A stretch of 64,000 nt of DNA from Rhizobium sp. GN54 (GTDB taxonomy: Bacteria > Pseudomonadota > Alphaproteobacteria > Rhizobiales > Rhizobiaceae), in NCBI RefSeq assembly GCF_021026345.1, contig NZ_JAJNCZ010000015.1, forward strand, positions 18,142 to 82,141, written 5' to 3'. Shown piece after piece: positions 54,412 to 63,929 of the stretch (position 1 is its first letter; each line of letters begins with the position of its first letter). The notes under the pieces were generated by a model, which saw only the letters and a list, made by a program, of their open reading frames with translations, was not told the DNA's origin and did no database searches. The translations under genes and the position numbers were made by a program.

Positions 54412-55572
54412 ATGTTCTTCCGATCGATCGCCGTCCTCGTCTTCTCGCTGGTCCTGACATCGACTGCCTGGTCACAGTCACAGCTCTCCGGTGCCTTCGA
54501 CACCAAGGCCAGGCAGGCCTACCTGATCGATTCCGGGACGGGGACGATCCTCTTTTCGCGCAAGGAAAGCGAGCCGGTCACGTCGGCTTCGCTGGCCAAG
54601 GCGATGACGCTGGCGGTCGTCTTCAAGGCATTGCGGGCGGGCGAGATCGCGCTCGAGACGGCCTATCCCGTGTCCGAACACGCCTGGCGGACCGGCGGGG
54701 CGCCGTCGCGCACGGCGACGATGTTCGCGGCGTTGAAGTCGCAGGTTTCGGTGCAGGACCTGATCCGCGGCGTCGCCGTACAGGCCGCCAACGATGCCTG
54801 CATCATCCTGGCCGAAGGCATGGCCGGCTCGGAGGCAGCCTTTGCCGCACGGATGAACGAGGAGGCGAGGGCGCTGGGGCTTTCGCAGTCGCACTTTGCC
54901 AACGCCACCGGCCTGCCGGATCCGGGCAACAAGGTCAGCATGCAGGATCTCGTGACACTCGGGCGCCATCTGAGGGACACCTATCCGGAATACTACCGCT
55001 ACTATTCCGAGCCGGAATTCGAGTGGAACAGGATCCGGCAGCGCAACCGCAACCCGCTGGTCGGCATGAACATCGGCGTCGACGGGCTGGTGCTCGGCTT
55101 TGCCGAGGACAGCGGCTACGGCCTGCTGGCATCGGTGCAACGCGACGGCCGCCGGCTGTATCTGGCGCTGGCCGGGCTTGCCAGCGAGAAGGAGCGGATC
55201 GACGAGGCCCGGCGGATGATCGACTGGGGCATGACGGCATTCGGATCGAAGACGCTCTTCAAGGCCGGCGACACGGTCGCGGAGGCCAGCGTCTACGGCG
55301 GCAACGTCCACACCGTCCCGCTGGTGACGCCCGGCGACGTCGAGGTGCTGCTGCCGGTCGACAACAAGGAGCGGCTGTCGGCGCGCGTGGTCTATGCCTG
55401 GCCGTTGCAGGCTCCGGTCGCTCCGGGCCAGCAGGTCGGCGTGCTGCGGATCTGGAACGGCGACCGCTTCCTGCGCGAGGTGCCGCTGCAGACGGCGGCA
55501 AGCGTCGAGGTCGGCACGCTCTCCAGCCGTGCGCTCGATGCGCTCCAGGAACTGCTGTTCTTCTGGCTTTGA
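54412..55572 (+). CDS. D-alanyl-D-alanine carboxypeptidase homologue with degenerate motifs
   Basis: 386 residues. MFFRSIAVLVFSLVLTSTAWSQS is a Sec signal. The penicillin-binding peptidase S11 domain covers residues 25-260 and a C-terminal PBP5-like beta domain follows. The first active-site motif is present, SLAK in TSASLAKAMT. The SxN motif reads AAN (VQAANDAC), and the KTG motif reads VLG (VDGLVLGF). The latter two are normally essential. An amphipathic C-terminal end (ALQELLFFWL) suggests membrane anchoring. It lies before tmk. It may be a pseudo-enzyme or bind muropeptides. Confidence 0.85.
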   Translation: MFFRSIAVLVFSLVLTSTAWSQSQLSGAFDTKARQAYLIDSGTGTILFSRKESEPVTSASLAKAMTLAVVFKALRAGEIALETAYPVSEHAWRTGGAPSRTATMFAALKSQVSVQDLIRGVAVQAANDACIILAEGMAGSEAAFAARMNEEARALGLSQSHFANATGLPDPGNKVSMQDLVTLGRHLRDTYPEYYRYYSEPEFEWNRIRQRNRNPLVGMNIGVDGLVLGFAEDSGYGLLASVQRDGRRLYLALAGLASEKERIDEARRMIDWGMTAFGSKTLFKAGDTVAEASVYGGNVHTVPLVTPGDVEVLLPVDNKERLSARVVYAWPLQAPVAPGQQVGVLRIWNGDRFLREVPLQTAASVEVGTLSSRALDALQELLFFWL

Positions 55573-55713
55573 GGCCGGCTGCGCGGACGCCGTTGCGGTG
55601 CCGCCATCCCCGCGAATGCGTTTTCGGTTTTGAGGGATATGCGCTAGTAGTGGGCGGAATCGGTCCCGAAGGGGCCGGACGATGCCGGTGCGCCGGAGTG
55701 GGAAGAGGTCGGT

Positions 55714-56394
55714 TTGGCCGGTTTGTTCATAACGTTCGAGGGCGGTGAGGGGGCGGGGAAGTCGACCCAGATCCGCTTGCTGGCGCAGGCGCTGCAGGAG
55801 CGCGGGCAGGAGGTGCTCGTGACCCGGGAGCCGGGAGGCTCGGCGGGCGCCGAGGCGGTCCGCCATGTCATCCTGTCGGGCGCCGCGGAGCATTTCGGCA
55901 CCCGCATAGAGGCGCTGCTCTTTGCCGCCGCCCGCAGCGACCATGTCGAGGAACTGATCCGGCCGGCGCTACGCCGGGGCGGGGTCGTGCTTTGCGATCG
56001 CTTCGTCGATTCGTCGCGGGTCTACCAGGGCATCACCGGCAACCTCGAGGCGGAGTTCATCGAACGGCTGCAGCAGGTCGCCGTCAACGGCGTCATGCCG
56101 GATTGCACGCTGATCCTCGACCTGCCGGCCGCAGTCGGCCTGGAGCGGGCCCGCCGGCGTTCGGCCGGGCCGGTGGACAATGCCCCGGACCGGTTCGAGA
56201 AGGAGGAACTGGAGACGCACGAGAAGCGTCGCGAGGCCTTTCTCGATCTTGCCGAGCGCGAGCCCCTGCGGTGCCGCGTCATCGACGCTTCGCAACCGCG
56301 CGAGGACATCGCCCGCCAGATCCTTTCGATCGTCGAGCCGCTGCTGCCGTTCGGCCGGCGCAGCCGCCTTGCCCATCCGGAGGATGCGACGTGA
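55714..56394 (+). CDS. tmk: Thymidylate kinase
   Basis: 226 residues from a TTG start at 55714, with GGAAGAGG at the right distance. No ATG or GTG fits before the P-loop. [15 protein letters not shown] is the P-loop, VTREPGGS the DR/EPGG motif, [14 protein letters not shown] the DRY-type segment. The lid is [19 protein letters not shown]. It phosphorylates dTMP to dTDP. Its stop overlaps the holB GTG start. Confidence 0.95.
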   Translation: MAGLFITFEGGEGAGKSTQIRLLAQALQERGQEVLVTREPGGSAGAEAVRHVILSGAAEHFGTRIEALLFAAARSDHVEELIRPALRRGGVVLCDRFVDSSRVYQGITGNLEAEFIERLQQVAVNGVMPDCTLILDLPAAVGLERARRRSAGPVDNAPDRFEKEELETHEKRREAFLDLAEREPLRCRVIDASQPREDIARQILSIVEPLLPFGRRSRLAHPEDAT

Positions 56395-57428
56395 GCACCG
56401 AGCATCCGGGCCTGCTGGACGGCGCGACGGCACCGGCGGAGCAGGCGCATCTTTTCGGCCATGCGGCGGCGGAAGCCTTCCTCGCGCAGTCCTATCGCTC
56501 CGGCAAGGGGCACCATGCGATCCTGATCGAGGGGCCGGAGGGCATCGGCAAGGCGACGCTGGCCTTCCGCTTCGCCCACCATGTCCTCACCCATCCCGAC
56601 CCGCTTTCGGCCCCGGAAACGATCGCCGATCCCGATCCGCATTCGGCGCTCGGACGGCAGATCGCCTCCGGCGCCTCGCACAATCTCCTGCATCTCTCCC
56701 GGCCGGTGGATGAGAAGACGGGGCGGATGCGCGCCGCGATCACGGTGAACGAGGTGCGCCGCGCCGGAAAATTCTTCGCCCAGACCTCGGGAAGCGGCAA
56801 CTGGCGGATCGTCATCGTCGATCCCGCCGACGACCTGAACCGGAACGCCGCCAATGCCATCCTCAAGATCCTGGAGGAACCACCGCGCAATGCGATGTTC
56901 CTCGTGCTCACCCATGCTCCGGGCAAGCTCCTGCCGACCATCCGTTCGCGCTGCCTGCCGCTGACCCTTGCGCCGCTTTCGGATCCGGACCTGGAGCAGG
57001 CGCTGGGCAGCCTCGGCGTCGCCCTGCCGCCGTCCCGGTCGGACCGGCTTCTTCAGGCTGCCGGCGGCAGCGTGTCGACGGCACTGAAGCTCATCAACTA
57101 CGGCGGCTTCGACATCCTGGAGGCATTCCACGCGATCGTCGCCCAGGGGGGCGGCGCGCCGCGCAAGGACGTGCACAAACTCGCCGACGTTCTGGCGGCC
57201 AAGGACGGCGACACGCTCTACGACTTCTTCTGCGGGCAGGCGAACGACCATGTGGTGACGCGTGCCCGGGCTGCGGCCGTCGGCGGCGACATCGCGGCGG
57301 CCGATCGGCTGGCGCGGCTGTCCTCGGCACTCACGGAAAAGATCGCGATTGCCGCCGGCTACAATCTCGACCGCAAGCAGACGGTCATCGAGATCCTCGA
57401 CGAGATCGCAGGCCAGACGGGCCACTGA
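56391..57428 (+). CDS. holB: DNA polymerase III subunit delta prime
   Basis: 345 residues from GTG 56391, overlapping the tmk stop by four bases. [46 protein letters not shown] is the AAA+ start with P-loop. [51 protein letters not shown] is the classic DnaX/HolB region with the SRC motif. It is a clamp-loader subunit that opens the beta clamp. The tmk-holB pair is typical of many bacteria. metG would come next in related genomes, but a TSUP gene lies in between. Confidence 0.94.
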   Translation: MSTEHPGLLDGATAPAEQAHLFGHAAAEAFLAQSYRSGKGHHAILIEGPEGIGKATLAFRFAHHVLTHPDPLSAPETIADPDPHSALGRQIASGASHNLLHLSRPVDEKTGRMRAAITVNEVRRAGKFFAQTSGSGNWRIVIVDPADDLNRNAANAILKILEEPPRNAMFLVLTHAPGKLLPTIRSRCLPLTLAPLSDPDLEQALGSLGVALPPSRSDRLLQAAGGSVSTALKLINYGGFDILEAFHAIVAQGGGAPRKDVHKLADVLAAKDGDTLYDFFCGQANDHVVTRARAAAVGGDIAAADRLARLSSALTEKIAIAAGYNLDRKQTVIEILDEIAGQTGH

Positions 57429-57456
57429 CGGGCGGCTGAGGTCGACCGATCATCCC

Positions 57457-58257
57457 TCAGGAAAAGACGAGCTTGGTGCCGACCAGGGCAAGGGTGACGG
57501 CCAGCATCGCGCTGACGATGCGGTCGGGCAGGCGAGGGGAGAGGTGGCTGCCAATCATGATGCCCGGGATGGAGCCGACCAGCAGCGTCGCCAGCATGGC
57601 CCAGTCGACCTCGCCGATGCTCCAGTAGCCGAGGCCGGCGACGAGCGTCAGGGGAACGGCATGGACGATGTCGGAGCCGACGATGTTGCGCACGTTCAGG
57701 CCCGGATAGAGCGCCAGGAGGACGGTCACGCCCAGCGCACCGGCACCGACCGAGGTCAGCGTCACCAGCACGCCCAGTGTCAGCCCGAGACAGACGGTGA
57801 GGATCGCGACAGTGGAAGGCTGCACCGGCCGCCGGTCGCGCATCAGGTGACGGATCTTCTCGATGATGCGGCGGCGGAAGATCAGAAGCACGGCCGTCAG
57901 GATCAGCATGTAGCCGAGCGCAATCGTGATGGTCGCGACCGCGGCGATGTCGTGGCGGTCGATGCCGGACACGAACCAGAGCGTCAGCGCTGCCGCCGGG
58001 AGGCTGCCCGCCGCAAGCCTGGCCACGACCTTCCAGTCGATCGTCCTGTTGCGACCATGGACGAAGGTGCCTGCGCCCTTGGTGACCGCCGCATAGAGGA
58101 GGTCCGTGCCGACGGCGGTGACGGGATGGACGCCGAAGAGAAGGACCAGAAGCGGCGTCATCAGCGATCCGCCGCCAACCCCCGTAACGCCGACCAGCAG
58201 GCCCACGAAGAAGCCTGAAACGGAGAACAGGGGATTGAACGTGCTGAAGAAGTCCAA
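57457..58257 (-). CDS. TSUP family (TauE/SafE) permease
   Basis: 266 residues with about eight hydrophobic segments. FFVGLLVGVTGVGGGSLMTPLLVLLFGVHPVTAVGTDLLYAAVTK is the first TSUP repeat, and LGVLVTLTSVGAGALGVTVLLALYPGL the second. Family members export sulfite or organosulfur anions or take up sulfur compounds across the inner membrane. The substrate is not known here. It runs opposite to holB and metG and is the only minus-strand gene between tRNA-Ser and purC apart from DUF992. Confidence 0.9.
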   Translation of the reverse strand: MDFFSTFNPLFSVSGFFVGLLVGVTGVGGGSLMTPLLVLLFGVHPVTAVGTDLLYAAVTKGAGTFVHGRNRTIDWKVVARLAAGSLPAAALTLWFVSGIDRHDIAAVATITIALGYMLILTAVLLIFRRRIIEKIRHLMRDRRPVQPSTVAILTVCLGLTLGVLVTLTSVGAGALGVTVLLALYPGLNVRNIVGSDIVHAVPLTLVAGLGYWSIGEVDWAMLATLLVGSIPGIMIGSHLSPRLPDRIVSAMLAVTLALVGTKLVFS

Positions 58258-58491
58258 ACAGCGTTTCCTTGGGTTTTCGAGCCGAACACCTTGATCGTCG
58301 GTATCGAAACCTCACGAAACGGGTCAGTAGCGCGGCATGGTTAGAGATGGGCCGATAGGCTGTCAAGCGAGCACCATCGTCGGCCGGCACGGCTGATGGC
58401 AGGGCAGAGGTGCAAACTTGCTGTTTCCCTTCAAGGACGCATGCGCTAATAGCTGCGACAATCACAGGAATAGACAGGCCAGGCCTCGCCC

Positions 58492-60042
58492 ATGACAGAT
58501 ACGTCGCCCTTCTACATCACCACGGCAATCTCCTATCCGAACGGCAAGCCGCATATCGGCCATGCCTACGAACTGATCGCGACCGACGCCGTGGCCCGAT
58601 ACCAGCGGCTGGACGGGCGCGACGTGTTCTTCCTGACGGGTACCGACGAGCACGGCCAGAAGATGCAGCAGACGGCGCGCAAGGAAGGCATCTCCGCCCA
58701 GGAGCTCGCCGACCGCAATACCGCCGAGTTCCAGAAGATGGCGGTGCTGCTGAACGCGTCCAACGACGACTTCATCCGCACCACCGAGAAGCGCCACCAC
58801 GAGGCCTGCCAGGTGATCTGGAACCGCATGGCCGAGGCCGGCGACATCTACAAGGACAGCTATTCCGGCTGGTACTCGGTCCGCGACGAGGCCTACTACC
58901 AGGAGGGCGAGACGGAACTGCGCGACGACGGCGTTCGCTATGGGCCGCAGGGCACCCCGGTGGAGTGGGTGGAGGAGGAGAGCTATTTCTTCCGGCTGTC
59001 CAACTACCAGGACAGACTGCTGGCGCTCTACGAGGCGCAGCCGGACTTTGTCGGGCCCACCGAGCGCCGCAACGAGGTCGCCTCCTTCGTTAAGTCCGGC
59101 CTGAAGGACCTGTCGGTTTCGCGCACCACCTTCGACTGGGGCATCAAGGTGCCGAACGATCCGGCCCATATCATGTATGTCTGGGTCGACGCGCTGACCA
59201 ACTACATCACCGCCACCGGCTACCTGACCGATCCGCAAGGGCCGCGCGCGAAATACTGGCCGGCCGATATCCACATGATCGGCAAGGACATCATCCGCTT
59301 CCACGCCGTCTACTGGCCGGCCTTCCTGATGTCGGCCGGACTGCCGCTGCCCAAGCGGGTCTTCGCTCATGGCTTCCTGCTCAACAAGGGCGAGAAGATG
59401 TCGAAGTCGCTCGGCAACGTCGTCGATCCGGCCAATCTCGTCGAGCATTTCGGCCTCGACCAGATCCGCTTCGTGCTGTTGCGCGAGGTGTCCTTCGGCC
59501 AGGACGGCAGCTACAGCGAGGAGGGGATCGCCACGCGCATCAATTCCGACCTCGCCAACGGCATCGGCAACCTGGCGAGCCGCTCGCTGTCGATGATCGT
59601 CAAGAACTGCGACGGCCGGATCCCGGTCTGCGGCCCGCTGACGGAGGCGGACCGGACGATGCTCGCCTCGGCCGACGCGTTGCATGCCGTCACTCGCGAC
59701 GAGATGGGCAAGCTGATGATCCATCGGGCGCTGGCGGCGATCATCGCCGTCGTCTCCGAAGCCGACCGCTATTTCGCCGGCGAGGCGCCCTGGGCGCTGA
59801 AGAAGACCGATCCGGAGCGGATGGGCACGGTGCTCTACGTTACCGCCGAGGTCGTCCGCCAGATCGCGATCCTGCTGCAGCCCTTCATGCCGGCCTCTTC
59901 GGCGAAGCTGCTCGACCTCGTCGCGGCCCCGGCCGACAAGCGCGATTTCGCAGCGCTGGGCGAGGCCGGCCGTCTCGAAAGCGGCACGACGCTGGAAGCG
60001 CCGACGCCGGTCTTCCCGCGCTACGTCGCGCCGGAGGCCTGA
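58492..60042 (+). CDS. metG: Methionyl-tRNA synthetase
   Basis: 516 residues. [18 protein letters not shown] holds the HIGH motif (residues 21-24), and [17 protein letters not shown] the KMSKS loop. This is the short class I form: after the anticodon-binding helical domain (residues 370-510) it lacks the C-terminal dimerisation/tRNA-binding domain. [20 protein letters not shown] is in the connective peptide. It charges initiator and elongator tRNA-Met. tatD starts 21 bases after its stop, then the MBL hydrolase. Confidence 0.97.
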   Translation: MTDTSPFYITTAISYPNGKPHIGHAYELIATDAVARYQRLDGRDVFFLTGTDEHGQKMQQTARKEGISAQELADRNTAEFQKMAVLLNASNDDFIRTTEKRHHEACQVIWNRMAEAGDIYKDSYSGWYSVRDEAYYQEGETELRDDGVRYGPQGTPVEWVEEESYFFRLSNYQDRLLALYEAQPDFVGPTERRNEVASFVKSGLKDLSVSRTTFDWGIKVPNDPAHIMYVWVDALTNYITATGYLTDPQGPRAKYWPADIHMIGKDIIRFHAVYWPAFLMSAGLPLPKRVFAHGFLLNKGEKMSKSLGNVVDPANLVEHFGLDQIRFVLLREVSFGQDGSYSEEGIATRINSDLANGIGNLASRSLSMIVKNCDGRIPVCGPLTEADRTMLASADALHAVTRDEMGKLMIHRALAAIIAVVSEADRYFAGEAPWALKKTDPERMGTVLYVTAEVVRQIAILLQPFMPASSAKLLDLVAAPADKRDFAALGEAGRLESGTTLEAPTPVFPRYVAPEA

Positions 60043-60063
60043 GGGCAAGCCTGGACCTGAAAG

Positions 60064-60843
60064 ATGCTGATCGACACCCATTGCCACCTGGACTTTCCTG
60101 ACTTCGAGGCGGAGCGCGACGCGATCGTAGCCCGCGCCCATGCCGCCGGCGTCGCGCAGATGGTGACGATCTCGACAAGGGTCAGGAAATTCCCGCAGAT
60201 CCTTGCAATCGCTGAAAAGTACCCGACCGTCTTCTGCTCGGTCGGCACCCATCCGCACAATGCCGACGAGGAGCTCGACGTCACCGTCGACGAATTGGTG
60301 CGCCTGTCGGAGCATCCGCGCGTGGTGGCGATCGGCGAGGCCGGCCTCGACTATTTCTACGACAACGCCCCGCGCGAGGCACAGGCCGAGGGCCTGCGCA
60401 ACCACATCGCGGCGGCGCGCCTGACCGGCCTGCCGCTGGTGATCCACAGCCGCGCCGCCGACGAGGACATGGCGGCGATCCTGATGGAGGAGACGGGGAA
60501 GGGGGGCTTTCCCTTCCTGCTCCACTGCTTTTCCTCCGGTGCCGAACTCGCCCGCATCGGCGTCGAACTCGGCGGCTACGTGTCGTTCTCCGGCATCCTG
60601 ACCTTTCCGAAATCGGTGGAATTGCGCGAGATCGCCAAGACCGTGCCGACCGAACGCATGCTGGTGGAGACCGACGCGCCCTATCTTGCGCCGAAGCCGT
60701 TCCGCGGCAAGCGCAACGAGCCGGCCTATGTCGCCCACACCGCCGCAGTGCTTGCCGAAACGCTCGGCCTGTCGGAGGCCGAGATCGCGGCGATCACCAC
60801 CGAGAACGCGTTCCGCATCTTCTCCAAGATGCCAAGGCTCTGA
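60064..60843 (+). CDS. tatD: TatD family metal-dependent DNase
   Basis: 259 residues. LIDTHCHLDFPDF has the HxH metal ligands, IGEAGLDYFY the Glu, LVIHSRAADED a His, FLLHCFSSGAELA a His and ETDAPYLAPKPFRGKRNEPAYVAHTAAVLAE the Asp with the TatD signature. It is a cytoplasmic metal-dependent deoxyribonuclease in a TIM barrel. It follows metG in the same unit and the MBL hydrolase gene starts one base after its stop. Confidence 0.94.
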   Translation: MLIDTHCHLDFPDFEAERDAIVARAHAAGVAQMVTISTRVRKFPQILAIAEKYPTVFCSVGTHPHNADEELDVTVDELVRLSEHPRVVAIGEAGLDYFYDNAPREAQAEGLRNHIAAARLTGLPLVIHSRAADEDMAAILMEETGKGGFPFLLHCFSSGAELARIGVELGGYVSFSGILTFPKSVELREIAKTVPTERMLVETDAPYLAPKPFRGKRNEPAYVAHTAAVLAETLGLSEAEIAAITTENAFRIFSKMPRL

Positions 60844-60844
60844 C

Positions 60845-61690
60845 ATGGTCGGCTACCGGCGGCGCTTCACGATTCTCGGCTGCGGCTCTTCTCCCGGGAC
60901 ACCCCGCATCACCGGCGACTGGGGCGCCTGCGATCCCGACAATCCGAAGAACCGCCGGACGCGCGCAGCGCTGCTGGTCGAGCAGATCGGCCCGGAAGGA
61001 ACGACGACCGTCGTCGTCGACACGGGGCCGGACTTCCGCGCACAGATGATCGCGGCGAAGGTCGCCCGCATCGATGCGGTGCTCTACACCCATCCCCATG
61101 CCGACCACATCCACGGCATCGACGACATCCGCGGCTACGTCATCCATGGCGGACAGATGCCGATCTGGGCGGACCGGCCGACGATGGAGCGCATCCGCGA
61201 GGGCTTTTCCTACTGCCTCGAGACGCCAAAGGGCGGCTTCTATCCGCCGATCGTCAGCGCCAACCTGATCGAGCCGGTCGACCGGCCAGTCGTGATCGGC
61301 GGCGCCGGGGGCGACATCCGCTTCCAGCCGCTGATGCAGGTGCACGGTGCGATCCATTCGCTTGGCTTCCGCGTCGGCGGCTTCGCCTATTGCACCGACG
61401 TCAGCGGCTTTCCGGACGAAACGGTGGCCCGGCTTTCCGATCTCGATCTCCTGGTGATCGACACCCTGCAGTACCGCCCGCATGTGAGCCATTTCTCGCT
61501 CGGCCAGGCGCTGGACTGGATTGCCCGCCTGAAGCCGCGCCGCGCCGTGCTGACGCACATGCACGTGCCGCTCGACTACGAAACAGTGATGGGCGAGACG
61601 CCGGACCACGTCGAGCCGGCCTACGACCAGATGGCGATCGAATTCGATGTCACCGAGGAAGTCGCGTCGCAGGCTAGCGGCGGGGTTTGA
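60845..61690 (+). CDS. MBL-fold metallohydrolase, PhnP-like
   Basis: 281 residues from ATG 60845. FTILGCGSSPGTPRITGDWGACDPDNPKNRRTRAALLVEQ is the start of the PhnP/YcbX-type phosphodiesterase fold. The metal site is HPHADHIHG (HxHxDH), with the later His in VHGAIHSLGF, Asp in CTDVSGF and HMHVPLDYE. It is probably a cyclic phosphodiesterase. Substrate unknown. It is last of metG-tatD-MBL, an arrangement common in alphaproteobacteria. Confidence 0.92.
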   Translation: MVGYRRRFTILGCGSSPGTPRITGDWGACDPDNPKNRRTRAALLVEQIGPEGTTTVVVDTGPDFRAQMIAAKVARIDAVLYTHPHADHIHGIDDIRGYVIHGGQMPIWADRPTMERIREGFSYCLETPKGGFYPPIVSANLIEPVDRPVVIGGAGGDIRFQPLMQVHGAIHSLGFRVGGFAYCTDVSGFPDETVARLSDLDLLVIDTLQYRPHVSHFSLGQALDWIARLKPRRAVLTHMHVPLDYETVMGETPDHVEPAYDQMAIEFDVTEEVASQASGGV

Positions 61691-61806
61691 GCGGCGGGCA
61701 GGGCGCGCGCAGGTCATCCGACGCCCGGCCCGATGCGGCGCATCGATGCCGAATATCTAACAGGATACTTTATTTTACCGCTTTAATATGCTGATATATC
61801 TATGTT

Positions 61807-62760
61807 TTATGGAAAGTATCGTGCAAGGTTCTTGCGGACGCGCTCCAGCACGGTTGCTCCAGAGAGATCCGGCACAAAAGTCTGGCCGGTGATCGTCTCG
61901 TAAGCCTGGATGTAAACCTTCGACGTCTGCTCGACGAGTTCGGCGGGGATTTCCGGAATCGGGTCCTTGTAAGGATCGCAGCGCTCGGTGACCCAGGCGC
62001 GGACGAAATCCTTGTCGAAGCTCTGCGGCCGCGTGCCGGTGGCAAACGCCGTCTCGTAGCTGTCGGCGATCCAGTAGCGGCTGCTGTCCGGCGTATGGAT
62101 CTCGTCGGCCAGCACGATGCGGCCGTCCTTGTCGGTGCCGAACTCGTACTTGGTGTCGACCAGGATCAGGCCGCGTTCTGCGGCGCGTGCCTGTCCGCGG
62201 GCGAAGAGTGCCAGCGCATAGGCGGAAACGGTGTCCCACTGGTCGGCGGTCAGCAGGCCCTGGGCCAGGATCTCGTCGCCGGAGAGCGGCTCGTCATGGC
62301 CGCCGTCGAAGGCCTTGCTGGTCGGCGTGATGATCGGCTGCGACAGCTTCTCGTTGTCGCGCAGGCCATCCGGCAGGCGGATGCCGTACATCTCGCGCTC
62401 GCCGTTGCGGTACTTTGTCAGCACCGAAGTACTGGTGGTTCCGGCGAGATAGCCGCGCACGACGACTTCGACCGGGAGGATGTCGAGCCGCGTGCCGACG
62501 ACCACGTTGGGGTCCGGATAGGCCAGCACGTGGTTCGGGCAGATATCGGCCGTTTCCTCGAACCAGTAGCGCGCCGTCTGCGTGAGCAACTGGCCCTTGA
62601 ACGGGATCGAGGTCAGGATGACGTCGAAGGCGCTGAGCCGGTCGGTCGCGATGATGATGCGGCTGCCGTCGGGCAGATCGTAGTTTTCGCGAACCTTGCC
62701 CTTGTAGCGGCCCGGCAGTTCGGGAATGAAGGCATCTGAAAGTACGCGCAGTTCGCTCAT
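61807..62760 (-). CDS. purC: Phosphoribosylaminoimidazole-succinocarboxamide synthase (long type)
   Basis: 317 residues. [52 protein letters not shown] is the SAICAR synthase start. [17 protein letters not shown] and [32 protein letters not shown] follow. The long form resembles eukaryotic ADE1. It is purine synthesis step 8. Rhizobia often carry a second, shorter PurC near purS-purQ, so this may be the paralogue. It lies opposite the MBL gene and beside a mobile region starting 90 bases upstream. Confidence 0.92.
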   Translation of the reverse strand: MSELRVLSDAFIPELPGRYKGKVRENYDLPDGSRIIIATDRLSAFDVILTSIPFKGQLLTQTARYWFEETADICPNHVLAYPDPNVVVGTRLDILPVEVVVRGYLAGTTSTSVLTKYRNGEREMYGIRLPDGLRDNEKLSQPIITPTSKAFDGGHDEPLSGDEILAQGLLTADQWDTVSAYALALFARGQARAAERGLILVDTKYEFGTDKDGRIVLADEIHTPDSSRYWIADSYETAFATGTRPQSFDKDFVRAWVTERCDPYKDPIPEIPAELVEQTSKVYIQAYETITGQTFVPDLSGATVLERVRKNLARYFP

Positions 62761-62848
62761 CGGCCGGGCCTCGCATGCAGGAATGATGACAGCGCTAAAG
62801 CAGGCGCAGCCCGGAAGGTCAAGACAAAGGGGGCGTTAGCGGGCTCGG

Positions 62849-62980
62849 TGTTATCGGCACGCCCATATTTCCCAAACGATGAAATCTGGCGCTCAATCCG
62901 TTGGTTTTCAGGCACCCGTTTCTTGGTAAAGCAAGCGATGTTTCCCAAAATGAAGACCTAAATTTCCCAATTTTGAAGAC
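62849..62980 (-). repeat. Transposon-end-like cluster of three repeats
   Basis: Three copies of a TTTCCCAAxxxTGAAGAC-like sequence lie at about 62868-62886, 62941-62957 and 62963-62980. The last two match at most positions, the first is less perfect. About 19 bases before the first copy is TGTTATCGGCACGCCC (from 62849), which could be the outer terminus since many Tn7-like and Tn5053-like elements begin with TGT and have spaced transposase sites behind it. This is an inference from layout. Confidence 0.5.
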
Positions 62981-62983
62981 AAT

Positions 62984-63006
62984 AAAAAACCGGACTGACG
63001 CCCGGC
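62984..63006 (-). terminator. Terminator after the truncated gene
   Basis: On the minus strand CCGG, an 8-base loop, and CCGG are followed by TTTTTT. The stem is short (extended by a G-T pair) but the T run is clear and lies 12-30 bases after the stop of the minus-strand gene ending at 63018. Confidence 0.5.
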
Positions 63007-63017
63007 ACAAATAAAAA

Positions 63018-63929
63018 TCAGATTGCTCGCATTGTTTCGGGGCGACTGAAGAAGTCTTCCCCGACGTCTGATCGGCGGATGATCGGAGTGAAGTCATGCT
63101 CTGGGAGGAGTCCGCCTTTCGATTTTCGCCGGCCGAGAAGCTGTCGCAGCTCAACACCTGATATGTAGCGGTGACGGAACGCAGCGATATCGGCCTTTGA
63201 TATTCGCCAATGAGGCTTCGGTTTGTCCGCTGCGAAAATTGCCAGGTACCCCTCGTCCGCCAAGGACCAAACGACGCCGTAGCTTGTCTTCAATTCGCCC
63301 GACGCGACATGCAGCGGCAAGGACTCGCCAGGTTCGGATATCGCGATTTCCGCGCTCGCCCGTTCCCTTTCGATCATGTCCTTGAATCGTCTCTTTGCGG
63401 CAGTGATGCCAACACCGTTGGCGGAAAGCCGGCGATTGATGTCTTCGAAAAACGACTTGTGGTAGAGCATTGGCAAGGCTCGGCCATTCTGGCTGCTGTT
63501 GGAGTCATTCCTAGAAACTGTGTTTACCAGGCTGACGGGTATCTCGTACTCTCTTGCCGCGGTCTTTGCCGTGTGGAACCGGCGCTCTGTGACCGGTCCG
63601 AACAGGTCATCTCCAGGGCCGAGAGGTAGCATTTCGGAAGCGACTTCACGCATGATGTTCGCAGCTTTCGCGAATTCAGGTTTGTGTAGGTCGTAAATGA
63701 ATTCATACGTGAGGTCAGCGAATACCGTGAACGCATTGAAAGTCCGCCTGGGGTAGTTCCTCACAATCACGTTCTGTAGCTCGTTCCGGAACTCGTCCTC
63801 ACTCGCAGCGATACGGTTAAAACCGTCATTGATCTTACCGTTGAATGGCGGTTCTTCCCCACAGCTGGAACCATCGCCTGTGTTTCGGCATGGAATAAGG
63901 ACCCCGCACATGGGGTGATCGGCGTCCAA
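63018..63929 (-). pseudogene. 5'-truncated gene, possibly TniQ-like transposition protein
   Basis: The open frame has 303 codons but the first 16-17 (from TTG 63929) read through what looks like an IS end, so the native N-terminus is lost. The remaining 286 residues are helical. The C-terminal part (WRISKADIAAFRHRYISGVELRQLLGRR... then HDFTPIIRRSDVGEDFFSR) looks like a small helix-turn-helix region of the type seen at the end of TniQ/TnsD-like proteins. Together with the end-like repeats downstream this suggests a Tn7/Tn5053-like element, but no zinc motif of TniQ is visible, so the call is tentative. AT-richer than purC. Confidence 0.35.
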
